From positions 5,389,281-5,453,280 of the forward strand of contig NZ_CP132938.1 of NCBI RefSeq assembly GCF_040358255.1: a DNA stretch of 64,000 nucleotides, in the 5' to 3' direction. Shown in pieces: positions 54,546-64,000 of this stretch. The stretch is from Tunturibacter gelidoferens (lineage in GTDB: Bacteria > Acidobacteriota > Terriglobia > Terriglobales > Acidobacteriaceae). Under the pieces are notes generated by a model that did not search any database, was not told the origin of the DNA, and saw only the letters and a list, made by a program, of their open reading frames with translations. Positions within the stretch are counted from its first letter, which is position 1. The number at the start of each line of letters is the position of its first letter. The position numbers were made by a program, and so were the translations under genes.

Positions 54546-56330
54546 CTACGGAATAGGCGGTTTGGGTACAGGCGTGACGCCGCAGATCGCCGACGCGCAG
54601 GGTGGTAGAGGCGGAGTTGGGATCAGCAACTCGTTACCTTGGGTCGCCGCCGAACCGCCCCTCATACAAGCCCCCGTATAGGTATCGTTGTTGCGGTAAG
54701 GCCTCGTGAAACCGTCCGACAGTGTTTGAAGAAACGCAACCATTTCATCCTCCTCCTTATCCGTGAGGCCAAGATTCCCGCTGGTCATATCGATATTGTT
54801 CCGTACCTCAGGCGTAGGCCAGCAATCAACTTTTTCAGTTGTTCCCTTCGGGCAATGTCCGGAAGTGACGGGATACGCATACTTATCGCGCGTGTTATAG
54901 AAATGTACGAGTTGCTTCAGGCTCTTAATGTAGCCGTTGTGAAAGAACGCTTTCTGGAAGTACGGCCCGGGAGCCTCCGTGGTAGGACATTGTGGCGGTG
55001 TCATAGCCACATCGCGGGCCGACGATACCTGCATTTGTCCGTCGGCCGCAGGTGCGTATTGCTTCCAGTTCATATTTGGGTTGGGACCGGAGCCGAATCC
55101 GCTTCTTAGGAAAGTCCCAAGTCCCAAATCTCTGTAGCCAAAACCGTAAGGGTTAGCCGTGAATCCGTAAGCATCCGGCGTGGTCTCGTAATAGAAAGAA
55201 TCTCGCGGATTGAGAGGTAGGCCCTCATTGGCCGAGCCAAAGCACGTGAACAGAGGATTCACCATCGCGGCCGAGCTAGTGTCTGTCTGGTTTAACTTGA
55301 GTGTCGTTCCTCGTCCGTCGAGGTGGCATGAATTGCAGTTGCCCTTGCCGTCAAAGAGCTTGAACCCCGCCATCTCCTCTGGTGTGAGCTTGTACTTACC
55401 GGCCAGGAACGCGTCGAATTTCGATGAGAAGGCGCTGACCTGTGCGGACTGCTCGTATGCGTCAATCGACTGTGCCCAACGGTCGTAGACCGTGTTGGCG
55501 CGGGTTCGGTCGGCCGCACTTAGAGGAATCGACGTGGTGCTCCCGCCAAACACCGCAGCCCCACCAGGGGTCGCACAGATCTGCTCCGTCTCACGGGGAA
55601 AGTTGATTTCGAACGAACCCTTGCCCCATACCTCCTCAAAGAGAGGTCGGTACACAGCCTGCGAAAGCCGGAATGCGATGCAGGCAGTGTCGGGGAGACC
55701 CATTTCCTGAGTATCGACGGGAGGGCCCTGTGCCTGCTCGGCGTCGGGAATCCTTAGCAAATACCCGGTCGCGCGTGAATCGAAGAAGTTTCCGCCAAAG
55801 AATTGGCCCTGCGCTTGGTTGTATTGGAGGACAGGGAAGAAGGGTGAATACGGGTGTCGCTGCGGGGTCCGCTTGCCTGCCCGAGTGTGAACCGATCCGG
55901 GAAACGCGCTTATTGTCAGGTTGACCGAGGGAATCGGCCCGCCGAAACCGACGTATGGCATGTGGCAAGACGCGCACGCTTGATTTCTGTTGGTTGATAT
56001 GTTCTTGTCGAAAAGCATGAGCTCGCCGAGTGTCTCTACTGCTTCCGTTCCGATATCCCTAAGCACCGGCGGCTGACCTGTCAGAATCGGAGGCTGTAAC
56101 CCGTGCCAGCGTGCAAGCGCTCGGTCTTCAATGACGTCCACCTCCCGTTCAACACGATCTATCTCGGAATTCAAATCGGGCGGGAGGATGCCAAGCGGGT
56201 ATGGGTTGTAAACCGAGCCTGACAGTACGGGTCCACGCCGCGGCGGCACCGTTCGTTTGGTCGAGGTCATGAGCAGCGCCACGACACAAACGACAACGAC
56301 CGCTCCTATCGCCAGCATTCGCCGATCCAT
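54546..56330 (-). CDS. Membrane-anchored di-haem cytochrome c peroxidase-like protein
   Basis: 594 residues from MDRRMLAIGAVVVVC; a longer frame is open but lacks conserved sequence. An N-terminal membrane helix (7-22) anchors the protein on the outside. Haem c motifs CASCH (119-123) and CNSCH (332-336) mark two haems, as in the MauG/CcpA family. A long Pro-rich tail with several Cys ends it. Peroxide removal is the usual family role, but some members modify proteins; not resolvable here. Confidence 0.85.
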   Translation of the reverse strand: MDRRMLAIGAVVVVCVVALLMTSTKRTVPPRRGPVLSGSVYNPYPLGILPPDLNSEIDRVEREVDVIEDRALARWHGLQPPILTGQPPVLRDIGTEAVETLGELMLFDKNISTNRNQACASCHMPYVGFGGPIPSVNLTISAFPGSVHTRAGKRTPQRHPYSPFFPVLQYNQAQGQFFGGNFFDSRATGYLLRIPDAEQAQGPPVDTQEMGLPDTACIAFRLSQAVYRPLFEEVWGKGSFEINFPRETEQICATPGGAAVFGGSTTSIPLSAADRTRANTVYDRWAQSIDAYEQSAQVSAFSSKFDAFLAGKYKLTPEEMAGFKLFDGKGNCNSCHLDGRGTTLKLNQTDTSSAAMVNPLFTCFGSANEGLPLNPRDSFYYETTPDAYGFTANPYGFGYRDLGLGTFLRSGFGSGPNPNMNWKQYAPAADGQMQVSSARDVAMTPPQCPTTEAPGPYFQKAFFHNGYIKSLKQLVHFYNTRDKYAYPVTSGHCPKGTTEKVDCWPTPEVRNNIDMTSGNLGLTDKEEDEMVAFLQTLSDGFTRPYRNNDTYTGACMRGGSAATQGNELLIPTPPLPPCASAICGVTPVPKPPIP

Positions 56331-57067
56331 AGATAACCTCTTCAGATAACCTCTTCGTGAGTCGTCGTTCGGGTTCTTAGGACGTCCGGATACGGTGTCA
56401 GTAATGCTAAACGCGCTTCTCGTCATTTGGCTTCCGGACTTGTCGGCAAAACAGGGAGCAATCACGCAAGGATAGAGGCATCGAATCGGCGGAACTTTCA
56501 CGCTAAGTGTTACCGCACAACGATTGAAGAACGTCTGTCATTCTGAGCACAACGACGAACCTCAGCATTTGCCTCGTTCTTCTTTCCCAAGGGGAAAAAC
56601 TATCGAAAGAACAAACCTGTCAAGCCCCCAACCAGCAAATCCCCGCGCCAGACAAGGAGATTCGCGTGGCACATTACCCCCACCCAATCCGATATACTTG
56701 TACCAGCAGGAAAAACTGCGAGGCGCTAAGGCTCCTTGCAGTTTTTCATTTAAAGCGATAAACAAGGGGTGGCATAGAAAGGAACCATAACTCCTTTATC
56801 TTCAATATTTTGCGAGCAACCCATCTGTAATGAATACGTTACAGACACACCTCACCCGCAAACCATTGTAAACAAAAGACATCCCTGCAAAATACCCTTG
56901 TGGGGAGGGGGGAGGGGTCGAAAGAGACTTGACTCAGAAATACCGTGAGACAAGAGGCAACAACGCACCACGGAATCACCACAGCGCACCAGCGAGACAC
57001 CACGAAAACACCGCAAAAGAACACAGCCTTGCAAGCATTTTGCCCCGATGCGTTTTACGATAGAAGG
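56331..57067. other. Intergenic region with repeat-like sequence
   Basis: 737 bp with no convincing gene; short frames in both directions have no recognisable sequence. It includes a degenerate GTCATTCTGAGC-type element at about 56536, a perfect hairpin at 56710-56747, and a G-rich run at about 56905. It separates the divergent cytochrome and CysJ-like genes. No strong promoter was identified. Confidence 0.6.
56710..56747. other. A/T-flanked perfect hairpin
   Basis: GAAAAACTGC (56710-56719) pairs exactly with GCAGTTTTTC (56738-56747), with inner GAGG/CCTT near-pairing. It has an A-run and a T-run, so it resembles a bidirectional terminator, but no gene ends nearby. Could be a mobile-repeat relic. 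Confidence 0.45.
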
Positions 57068-58240
57068 ATGACCGAAGTGGAAGCTCAAGAACAGCAATCG
57101 ACCGGACGCGCGTCCAAATACACCCGCAACAACCCTTTCCTCTCCACCGTGACCTACAACCGCCTCCTTACCGGCGAGGGCTCGGAGAAGGAGACCCGAC
57201 ACGTCGAGCTCACCATCGAAGAGGGCATGACCTACACCCCCGGCGATGCCGTCGGCATCATCCCGGAAAACCGCGCCATCGCCGTAGCCGAGGCCCTCGA
57301 AGCCCTCCACTTCACCGGCCGCGAGCGCGTCCTCGACCACTACAAGGTCGAAATCAGCCTCGAAGAGGCCCTCCGCACCCGCCTCGGCATCGGCAAACTC
57401 GCCCGCGGCTCCGTAGGCCAGTACGCCAAGCTGGCCCCCACCATCGAGGGCTTAAAATGCCTCGTCGGCCCGGAAAACAAGGCCCGCGCCGAGGAGTACT
57501 GCTGGGGACGCGAGTTCGTCGACCTCGCCACCGACTTCCCGAGGGTCGTCACCGACCCCCAGCAGCTCTTCAACATCCTTCAGCGCCTCACCCCCCGCAT
57601 GTACTCCATCGCCTCCAGCCAGGCCATGCACAAGGACAACGTCCAGACCACGGTCCGGGTAGTCCGCTACGAGTCCCATGGCCGCGACCGCCAGGGGGTG
57701 GCCTCCGGACACCTGGGAGACCGCGCCGGCGAAGGCACTTCGATGCCGATCTTCCTCCACTCCAACAACAACTTCCGCCTGCCCGAAGACACCACCAAAC
57801 CGGTCATCATGATCGGCCCCGGCACCGGCATCGCCCCCTTCCGCGCCTTCCTCGAAGAGCGCCAGGCGACAGGCCAAAAAGGCGACAACTGGCTCTTCTT
57901 CGGCGAACAGCGCGAGGCCATGGACTTTCTTTATAAAGATCAGTTCCAGTCCATGCACAAAGACGGCATCCTCACCCGTCTCGATACGGCCTTCTCCCGC
58001 GATCAGGCCCGCAAGGTCTACGTCCAGGACCGCATGCAGGAGCGCTGCAAAGATCTCTACGAGTGGCTGGAACGCGGAGCCTACTTCTACGTCTGCGGAG
58101 ACGCCACCCGCATGGCCAAGGATGTAGAAACAGCACTGCTCGACGTCATCGCCCGCGGCTCGAACGGCACCCTCGACCACGCCGCCGAGTACCTGGCCGC
58201 CATGAAAAAACAAAAGCGTTACCAGCGAGATGTCTACTAG
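57068..58240 (+). CDS. CysJ-like NADPH flavoprotein lacking the flavodoxin domain
   Basis: 390 residues from the ATG at 57068 (MTEVEAQEQQ); CysJ itself is about 600. FAD-binding domain: FLSTVTYNRLLTGEGSEKETRHVELTIEEGMTYTPGDAVGIIPEN and RMYSIASS; NADPH domain: MIGPGTGIAPFRAFLEERQATG, FYVCGDATRMAKDVE, ending in KRYQRDVY, typical of sulfite-reductase/diflavin reductases. It carries only the FNR-like half. A separate flavodoxin or direct partner would be needed; none is adjacent. Confidence 0.9.
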   Translation: MTEVEAQEQQSTGRASKYTRNNPFLSTVTYNRLLTGEGSEKETRHVELTIEEGMTYTPGDAVGIIPENRAIAVAEALEALHFTGRERVLDHYKVEISLEEALRTRLGIGKLARGSVGQYAKLAPTIEGLKCLVGPENKARAEEYCWGREFVDLATDFPRVVTDPQQLFNILQRLTPRMYSIASSQAMHKDNVQTTVRVVRYESHGRDRQGVASGHLGDRAGEGTSMPIFLHSNNNFRLPEDTTKPVIMIGPGTGIAPFRAFLEERQATGQKGDNWLFFGEQREAMDFLYKDQFQSMHKDGILTRLDTAFSRDQARKVYVQDRMQERCKDLYEWLERGAYFYVCGDATRMAKDVETALLDVIARGSNGTLDHAAEYLAAMKKQKRYQRDVY

Positions 58241-58320
58241 AAGCCATGAGGCGGCGCGGCAAAAGTTGCTCGAATATGTCGCGCCACCTATCTCTGGAGA
58301 AAGACAGAAGATTTCGTACT

Positions 58321-60033
58321 TTATCGATCGACGCCGTTTTTCAGCAGAACGGAAAAATCATATCCCGCTTCAAACTCTGACAACCTAATGCACTCCATTT
58401 GCATTGTGTCAGCAAGTTCCTTCGCTTTACCGAATGCGTTGTTGCTTGACTCGGTGTCGACCACCAGACCGGGACATCGAATCCTGGCCGCCGCCTGCAA
58501 CGCGTCATACCAGGCGTCATCGCTGCCATAAGGAACGTTCGCGCGTCCATCGGTGACAAGCAATAAGAGTGTCTCAGGAGTGACAAGTTCTTTCGCCAGT
58601 TCAAGCGCATGCGCGAGCGGGGTACGGCCGCCTGTCGGCAAATACTCCAGAGCTGCGAGGGCCGTCGCTACGTCGCTTGTAGGAGCAACCAAAATCTCGG
58701 CAGATTCTCCTCGAAATACAATCATTGCTACCTCGTCACGACGTCGCAGAGAGCGTTCAATGAGACCGGACACTGCCCCCTTGACCGCCCTCATCCGTTC
58801 GTGCGCAGCATGTGACCCGCTCGAATCCACGACAAACAAGAATCGCGATCTGACTAACGGCTCACGCATCTTCTCATATAAGTCCTGGGGACGTGGGCTC
58901 GGCTGACCGGTCTGTATGACAGCTTCGAGTACGGAAAAGCGAGAGTCCAGTTCCGCAGGCCGCTCGTTCTTTTTTGTTCTCACAACTGGTCCCGGCGCTT
59001 GCCGTTTGTGCCCACCTGTTGCTCCGCTTCTCCCACCGTCCACAGTCCAACGCAACTCGGGTGTTTTGACTGACAGCGACGAAAAGCGTTGTTCCGTCAT
59101 TTCGTCCGTACCTTCACTCTCCCTACTCTGCGGCGGTGTTTGGGGCATTAGTGGCGGAGATGTTCCTGGAAGGGGCGGCCTCTGAGGTGAACGCGCTATG
59201 CGATGAGCCAAGGCGAGCGGCAGCACGGACCCAATGTGTTCCGCCGTGACTTCTTCACAACCCAGCATCGCTGCTTGTGCGCAGCTGGCACGCGCTATGG
59301 CGAGATCCGCACGAAGAGATATGACACCGTGCTCGCAAACGATCGTACTAATGTGCTCCAACATAGCAGTAGGACAACGCACAGACGGAAGCATCACCCT
59401 CGCAGCTGCGATCCGCTGTTGAAGATATGTCTGCTGCTCCATCCACTGAGCAACAAAAAATGAAGGATCGGTGTCATAGACCATGCGTCGTTCAACGACC
59501 TCCCTCCTTTCGGTTGCCAATCTGATGGCAGCAATATCGGCAACGAGGGCAAACCGGTCGAGCAACTGAGGCCGCAGCGATCCTTCTTCTGGATTCATGC
59601 TTCCCATTAAAACGAATCGCGCTTCCTGTACCGCGCTAAAACCTTCTCGCTCGACCGTGCTCACACCCGTCGCAGCCGCATCCAACAGTGCGTCGGCAAG
59701 ATGGTCTGGCAAAAGATTGACCTCGTCGACATAAAGAACACCGCCGTTCGCTTCTGCCACCAGTCCAGGTCGAAGCGCTGGTTCACCCTTCAACGTACTC
59801 CCCAGATCCATTCCGCCAAGAAGACGGTCCTCCGTAATTCCTATTGGAAGATTGACGAAGCGGCCGGGCTTCGGAAGCAATTCGGCTAGAGCTCTGGCTG
59901 TTGTGGTCTTTCCCGCGCCTTTGTCTCCACGCAAGAGCACGCCCAAGCGCCAATCCACAGCGGCCAGCAGCAACGCCATCTTCATCTGCTCCTGGCCGAC
60001 AATCGCGGCGAACGGATAAGTTGGACGGATCAT
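58321..60033 (-). CDS. Magnesium-chelatase-type AAA+ / VWA protein (ChlI-ChlD-like)
   Basis: 570 residues in one chain. The AAA+ module (about 1-285) has Walker A GDKGAGKTT (36-44) and Walker B VLYVDEVN (99-106) with the chelatase motif GSMNPEEGSLRPQLLDRF. A Pro/Ser-rich linker (about 285-365) leads to a VWA domain with MIDAS DSSGS (Asp403, Ser405, Ser407). This is the fused I+D architecture. With CobN upstream it probably powers metal insertion. Its ATG overlaps the cobN TGA (ATGA), so the two are coupled. Confidence 0.92.
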   Translation of the reverse strand: MIRPTYPFAAIVGQEQMKMALLLAAVDWRLGVLLRGDKGAGKTTTARALAELLPKPGRFVNLPIGITEDRLLGGMDLGSTLKGEPALRPGLVAEANGGVLYVDEVNLLPDHLADALLDAAATGVSTVEREGFSAVQEARFVLMGSMNPEEGSLRPQLLDRFALVADIAAIRLATERREVVERRMVYDTDPSFFVAQWMEQQTYLQQRIAAARVMLPSVRCPTAMLEHISTIVCEHGVISLRADLAIARASCAQAAMLGCEEVTAEHIGSVLPLALAHRIARSPQRPPLPGTSPPLMPQTPPQSRESEGTDEMTEQRFSSLSVKTPELRWTVDGGRSGATGGHKRQAPGPVVRTKKNERPAELDSRFSVLEAVIQTGQPSPRPQDLYEKMREPLVRSRFLFVVDSSGSHAAHERMRAVKGAVSGLIERSLRRRDEVAMIVFRGESAEILVAPTSDVATALAALEYLPTGGRTPLAHALELAKELVTPETLLLLVTDGRANVPYGSDDAWYDALQAAARIRCPGLVVDTESSNNAFGKAKELADTMQMECIRLSEFEAGYDFSVLLKNGVDR

Positions 60034-63000
60034 ACCGCGCTCCGTCTCATCTCACCGCGTGCTTCCAATAAGGTTTCGCTGTCGAACAGGACTCCACGCA
60101 ATGCGTCGAGCGTCTCCGGTCTTGCGTCTTCCCATAGTCCACGTTCGTTCGCTTCGAGTAAACGTTCGGCGATCGCATTCAACGCCCAAGGATTTGACTG
60201 TTTCAGAAAGTCCTGCGTATCAGCGTCTAGCGCATATTCTTGAGCGAGCCCTTCATAGATAAAGTCTGGAGCTACGTGTGCCGTCGCATCGAAGCCGAAA
60301 ATATAGTCGACAGTTGCTGTTAGCTCCAACCCACCTTTGTAACCGTGGCGCTTGATGCTCTCGATCCATTTCGGGTTGATCACGCGCGAGCGATAAACAC
60401 GCAGCGCTTCTTCGCGCAAATCGCGCACGCGGACAGCATCCGGGCGGGAGCTATCACCAAAGTAAGCCTTAGGTTGTACCCCGGTAAGGGCGCGAATGGT
60501 CGCCACCATGCCGCCGTGGAATTGGAAATAATCATCAGAGTCAAAGATGTCGTGCTCGCGGTTGTCCTGGTTGTGCACCGCGACCTGTACGCTTTTCAAG
60601 CGTTCCGAAAATATACCCCGTGCATCCACGCCGTTTGCTGTCTTACCATACGCGTATCCACCCCATTCGAGAAATACCCGAGCAATGTCCTTGTCCTCCT
60701 TCCAATGACGTGTCTCCATCAACGCCTGAACACCCGTGCCGTAGGTGCCCGGTTTCGCACCGAAGATTCGATATCTTGCGGAAGCTTCTGCTTCTTCGGC
60801 ACCCTGATCTCTATTTTTCTCGATGTCATGCAGATAGTGTCTTTTGACAAAATTCATCTCTAACGGTTCATCCTGCTGAATGACGAGCAAGACCGCGTCA
60901 TCGATCATGTCAATGAGATGAGGGAACGCGTCACGGAAAAATCCGCTGATTCGAAGCGTGACATCAATGCGTGGCCGACCAAGCTTTTCCAGCGGAATCA
61001 GGGAGATTCCCTCCGGCCGCCTCGACTGTTTATTCCATATAGGCTGCACACCAAGCAGCGCCAGAACCTGGCTAACGTCGTCACCATGCGTACGCATCTG
61101 CGAAGTACCCCATGCGCTGAGCCCAACTGTCTCGGGGTACTGATCTTCCTCTGCACGGTAGCGCTCTATCGCCTCACGAGCAAGCTGCTGACCCACCCGC
61201 CACGAAGCTTCGGAGGGAAGCGCCCGTGGATCGACCGCGTAAAAATTTCTGCCAGTGGGAAGAATGTGCGCCATCCCGCGTGTCGGTGCACCGGCAGGCC
61301 CCGCTGGAATGTAGCGGCCTTCCAGAGCATCGAGGACATGCTCAACCTCTTCATTGACCCTCTCAAGATTTGGAACAATCTTCTGGCAGGCGAATGTAAG
61401 AGCTTCTGTGACCTCTTCTGAAGCTGAGCCTACAATCGCATGTTGCAGATCTTCGAGCGACTGGACACGAAAGCCAAGCTCTTCGAGCCTTTCGTAGAGA
61501 CTTATTGCCATTTGATCCAGCGTTTCGAGTACATCAGCATTTGTGTAACAAACAGTCTCAGACAGAGTGATTGCAACATCAAGCTTCTTGCCTGGCTCTT
61601 CGAGAAGTTTCGGGTAGTCGAACTGAAGATTGCGGGCGATGGCACCTAAGAGACTAGGCGAACCCACGTTCGCCAATCGAGTCATCGAACGAAGCATCTC
61701 GGGAAGCGGTGGCATGTTGCCAAGAATGTGCAGACCATCGCGAATCTGCGCCATGCCAAGCTCACATAGATACCCATCGATGTCTTCAATCAGATGTGCA
61801 ACTTCGCTTCCATTCATTTCGGCCAATGTAACGGGCACGCCTTCTGAGGTGAGTTCTTCCTCCCAATCATGCTTATGATCGCCATGATCGCGCGATAACA
61901 TATTTTTAAGATCGAGATCGGCGTTGAGATTCGCATCCTGAATCAACTCCCAGATTTGTTGCTGGATGAAAGGCAGCTTCGAGGGGTCCAGCTTCTCAAC
62001 GGCGTAGTACTCATTCACCAATTGATTCAACGCAGCGAGCGGCCCGTAGGTTTCTGCACTCGTCATAGGTGGCGTTAGATGATCCACAATTACCGCATGA
62101 CCTCTGCGCTTCGACTGACTACCTTCTCCTGGATCATTAATGATGAACGGGTAAATAAGCGGCATATCTTGGAGCAGAAGATCCGGGAAACATTCGTCAG
62201 ACAAACCAACAGATTTTCCCGGCAGCCACTCAAGCGTTCCATGCTTTCCAACGTGCACGATCGCATCGGCACCCCACCCGCCATCCTCCACGGAAGTCCC
62301 CAGCCATTGGTAGAACGCCGTGTAGTGATGAGTCGGCGGAAGATCAGGAGTGTGATAAATGGCATCGGGATTCAGGCCATATCCCCGCGGCGGCTGGATT
62401 GCTATCAGTGCGTTCTCCAGACGCATCGCTGCGAACAGGTAGTCATCAGTATCACTAAATGGTTCAAAGTCCATCGCAGCAATCTTGGTCGCAACCTCGC
62501 TCATCAGCTTCTTATCGATCTTCGAAGACGATCGCAGCGTATAACCGCGATCAGTTGGCTGGCCCCACGAATCTTTTAACCGCTTCTGTGGGGCGTCAGG
62601 AAAGCGTTCGAAACGTCGCCGATAGACCGCGCGCGAGTACCTGTGGGCGCGGTCCCCGTCCAGGGGGTATACGTCGTCGTACGTTCCCCGTGAAAGAAGA
62701 TCGTGAATCAGATCATCTCCCGATTTCGGCAGGTCTCCGATGGAATACCGACGTCCTTTCATGGCGCGTAGCAGATTCAGCAAACTCGCCGGCGAGTCAA
62801 GGCCAACTGCATTCCCAACCTGCGCCGCCTTCGTCGAAGAGTTGGTAAGAACGAACGCGACACGTTTATAAGGATTGGCTAGAATCTGAAGTCTCGCCAG
62901 CCGGGCCGCAATTCCGGCGACTCGGTCTGCACGCTCTTGATGAGGGACATAAAGATCGCCGGATTGAACATTTCCTCGTTCCTTAAACGAGATCGGGACG

Positions 63001-63932
63001 GAGATTATGCGGCCATCAAACTCCGGAAGTGCCACATTGATCGCTGTGTCCAACGCATTTAAACCGCGCCGAGAGACCTCCCAATTTCCTCTTGGCATCC
63101 CGCTTGGGATCGCCTGAATAACCGGAACTCCCAACTTCTCCAGGATCGAAACATTCTCGCCAGCAAGTGTCACATCACCGGTGTTGATCTCGCCCAGGGC
63201 AAAAGACAACGTGGTGACAACGACATTGACGCGTCGTTCCACAAGTCGGAGCGCCGCAGGAAAACCATCATCCAGAGCCTTCATGCTCGATGTAAAGATG
63301 CAGAGTGCGTTCAAACCACGAGACTCCATAGCTTCAGCAAGTGCATCAACGAATGCAGTATTCCCGCTGAGAAGATGGGCACGGTAGAACAGGATAGCTG
63401 CCGTGGGCTTCGCAGGATCTGCGCGTTGCAGCCAGTCTTCGTACTCCGCATGCTCGAGATCTGGCATATAAATCCCGTGCTCTGCTGGAGTCGAAGGCTT
63501 CTCATAACCGTGCCCCGTCAGCAAGAGGCGGTCGGACAAAAACTTCAGGCATTCTAAGATATTCGATGTTCCACCACGCTCGAAATAAGCCGTTACCGAC
63601 GCGACTATATCCAGATCGACGGTACCAGCACCGAGAAACTCAGGATTTATCTCACCGGTCCCGCTCACTACGACGAGGAATCGGTTTTGTGTAACGCACA
63701 TGGCACGAAGAAGCGAGAAGCCCACAACCGAATTCAATGGGCCATGCAAACGCAGGACGATAACGCGAGCACGCGCCAAAACTCCCTCGAGCATCGCAGT
63801 CATTTGTTCTTCACTGCGTAGGCCGTTCAATGAATATGGGAACACATTGATGTCTTCAGGTAGCGCCGCGCGTGCGTTCTGGATCGTAACCAAGTCGGTG
63901 TCGGCATGCGTCAAGATCGCGATGCCTTGCAC
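60030..63932 (-). CDS. cobN: Cobaltochelatase subunit CobN
   Basis: 1300 residues from a GTG at 63932, which puts the opening at GIAILTHADTDL, like other CobN proteins. CobN inserts cobalt into hydrogenobyrinate a,c-diamide, driven by an AAA+ partner. Diagnostic: DAIVHVGKHGTLEWLPGK, GEGSQSKRRGHAVIVDHLTPPMT, YALDADTQDFLKQSNPWALNAIAERLLEA. The frame stays open to the window edge with no in-frame start between 63933 and 64000, so the real start may lie beyond the window. No RBS at good spacing precedes the GTG. Confidence 0.93.
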   Translation of the reverse strand: MQGIAILTHADTDLVTIQNARAALPEDINVFPYSLNGLRSEEQMTAMLEGVLARARVIVLRLHGPLNSVVGFSLLRAMCVTQNRFLVVVSGTGEINPEFLGAGTVDLDIVASVTAYFERGGTSNILECLKFLSDRLLLTGHGYEKPSTPAEHGIYMPDLEHAEYEDWLQRADPAKPTAAILFYRAHLLSGNTAFVDALAEAMESRGLNALCIFTSSMKALDDGFPAALRLVERRVNVVVTTLSFALGEINTGDVTLAGENVSILEKLGVPVIQAIPSGMPRGNWEVSRRGLNALDTAINVALPEFDGRIISVPISFKERGNVQSGDLYVPHQERADRVAGIAARLARLQILANPYKRVAFVLTNSSTKAAQVGNAVGLDSPASLLNLLRAMKGRRYSIGDLPKSGDDLIHDLLSRGTYDDVYPLDGDRAHRYSRAVYRRRFERFPDAPQKRLKDSWGQPTDRGYTLRSSSKIDKKLMSEVATKIAAMDFEPFSDTDDYLFAAMRLENALIAIQPPRGYGLNPDAIYHTPDLPPTHHYTAFYQWLGTSVEDGGWGADAIVHVGKHGTLEWLPGKSVGLSDECFPDLLLQDMPLIYPFIINDPGEGSQSKRRGHAVIVDHLTPPMTSAETYGPLAALNQLVNEYYAVEKLDPSKLPFIQQQIWELIQDANLNADLDLKNMLSRDHGDHKHDWEEELTSEGVPVTLAEMNGSEVAHLIEDIDGYLCELGMAQIRDGLHILGNMPPLPEMLRSMTRLANVGSPSLLGAIARNLQFDYPKLLEEPGKKLDVAITLSETVCYTNADVLETLDQMAISLYERLEELGFRVQSLEDLQHAIVGSASEEVTEALTFACQKIVPNLERVNEEVEHVLDALEGRYIPAGPAGAPTRGMAHILPTGRNFYAVDPRALPSEASWRVGQQLAREAIERYRAEEDQYPETVGLSAWGTSQMRTHGDDVSQVLALLGVQPIWNKQSRRPEGISLIPLEKLGRPRIDVTLRISGFFRDAFPHLIDMIDDAVLLVIQQDEPLEMNFVKRHYLHDIEKNRDQGAEEAEASARYRIFGAKPGTYGTGVQALMETRHWKEDKDIARVFLEWGGYAYGKTANGVDARGIFSERLKSVQVAVHNQDNREHDIFDSDDYFQFHGGMVATIRALTGVQPKAYFGDSSRPDAVRVRDLREEALRVYRSRVINPKWIESIKRHGYKGGLELTATVDYIFGFDATAHVAPDFIYEGLAQEYALDADTQDFLKQSNPWALNAIAERLLEANERGLWEDARPETLDALRGVLFDSETLLEARGEMRRSAV

Positions 63933-64000
63933 TTCTTGCTGTGTAGTTCCCTCCGCAACATTCGAGACTGAAGGTGCAGGTCGCGTATCCCAGTCGTAGA

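Overview
This 64 kb window is a chromosomal segment of a GC-rich bacterium. It most likely belongs to an acidobacterium of the Terriglobia (Edaphobacter, Granulicella or Terriglobus type). That placement is an inference from the gene neighbourhood, the character of the proteins and the style of the intergenic repeats; no marker search was run. Nothing here looks like a prophage, plasmid backbone or insertion sequence, and I found no rRNA or tRNA gene and no CRISPR array.

Layout. Positions 1-6.7 kb carry mostly + strand housekeeping genes: the end of an unrecognised gene, efp, acyP-apt and a zinc alcohol dehydrogenase. They are followed by a - strand lactonase-like beta-propeller, a small unknown gene, and a + strand GAF-PAS-GGDEF diguanylate cyclase. 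From 29.7 kb down to 6.7 kb the - strand carries one uninterrupted str-S10-spc-alpha superoperon: rpsL, rpsG, fusA, tuf, rpsJ, rplC, rplD, rplW, rplB, rpsS, rplV, rpsC, rplP, rpmC, rpsQ, rplN, rplX, rplE, rpsZ, rpsH, rplF, rplR, rpsE, rpmD, rplO, secY, adk, map, infA, rpmJ, rpsM, rpsK, a small Cys-rich DUF1272-type protein, rpsD, rpoA and rplQ. A TTGACG-17-TATTGT promoter lies about 510 bp upstream of rpsL and a T-tailed hairpin follows rplQ. Several intercistronic gaps hold strong hairpins without a U-tract.

Positions 30-46 kb hold an exported S9 peptidase, a large lipoprotein, a VOC-RibH fusion coupled to nusB, an enoyl-CoA hydratase, a small lipoprotein, a sodium:solute symporter, guaA, two paralogous small membrane proteins, a membrane protein and leuS. 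Three copies of a ~191 bp structured palindromic element (35134, 39734, 42101) sit here. Each ends 6-7 bp beyond the stop codon of a - strand gene, and its internal stems vary in a compensatory way between copies. This is the most notable feature of the window.

Positions 46-58 kb carry an acyltransferase, an alditol-oxidase-like flavoenzyme with a Tat-like leader, a methyltransferase-like protein, endonuclease IV, an azoreductase divergent from a TetR regulator across a gap with a direct repeat, an exported di-haem cytochrome c peroxidase-like protein, and a CysJ-like reductase lacking the flavodoxin domain. The last 6 kb on the - strand encode a cobaltochelatase CobN overlapping a ChlI/ChlD-type AAA+-VWA protein, a plausible metal-insertion complex for corrin synthesis. 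The window ends at or near the CobN start.
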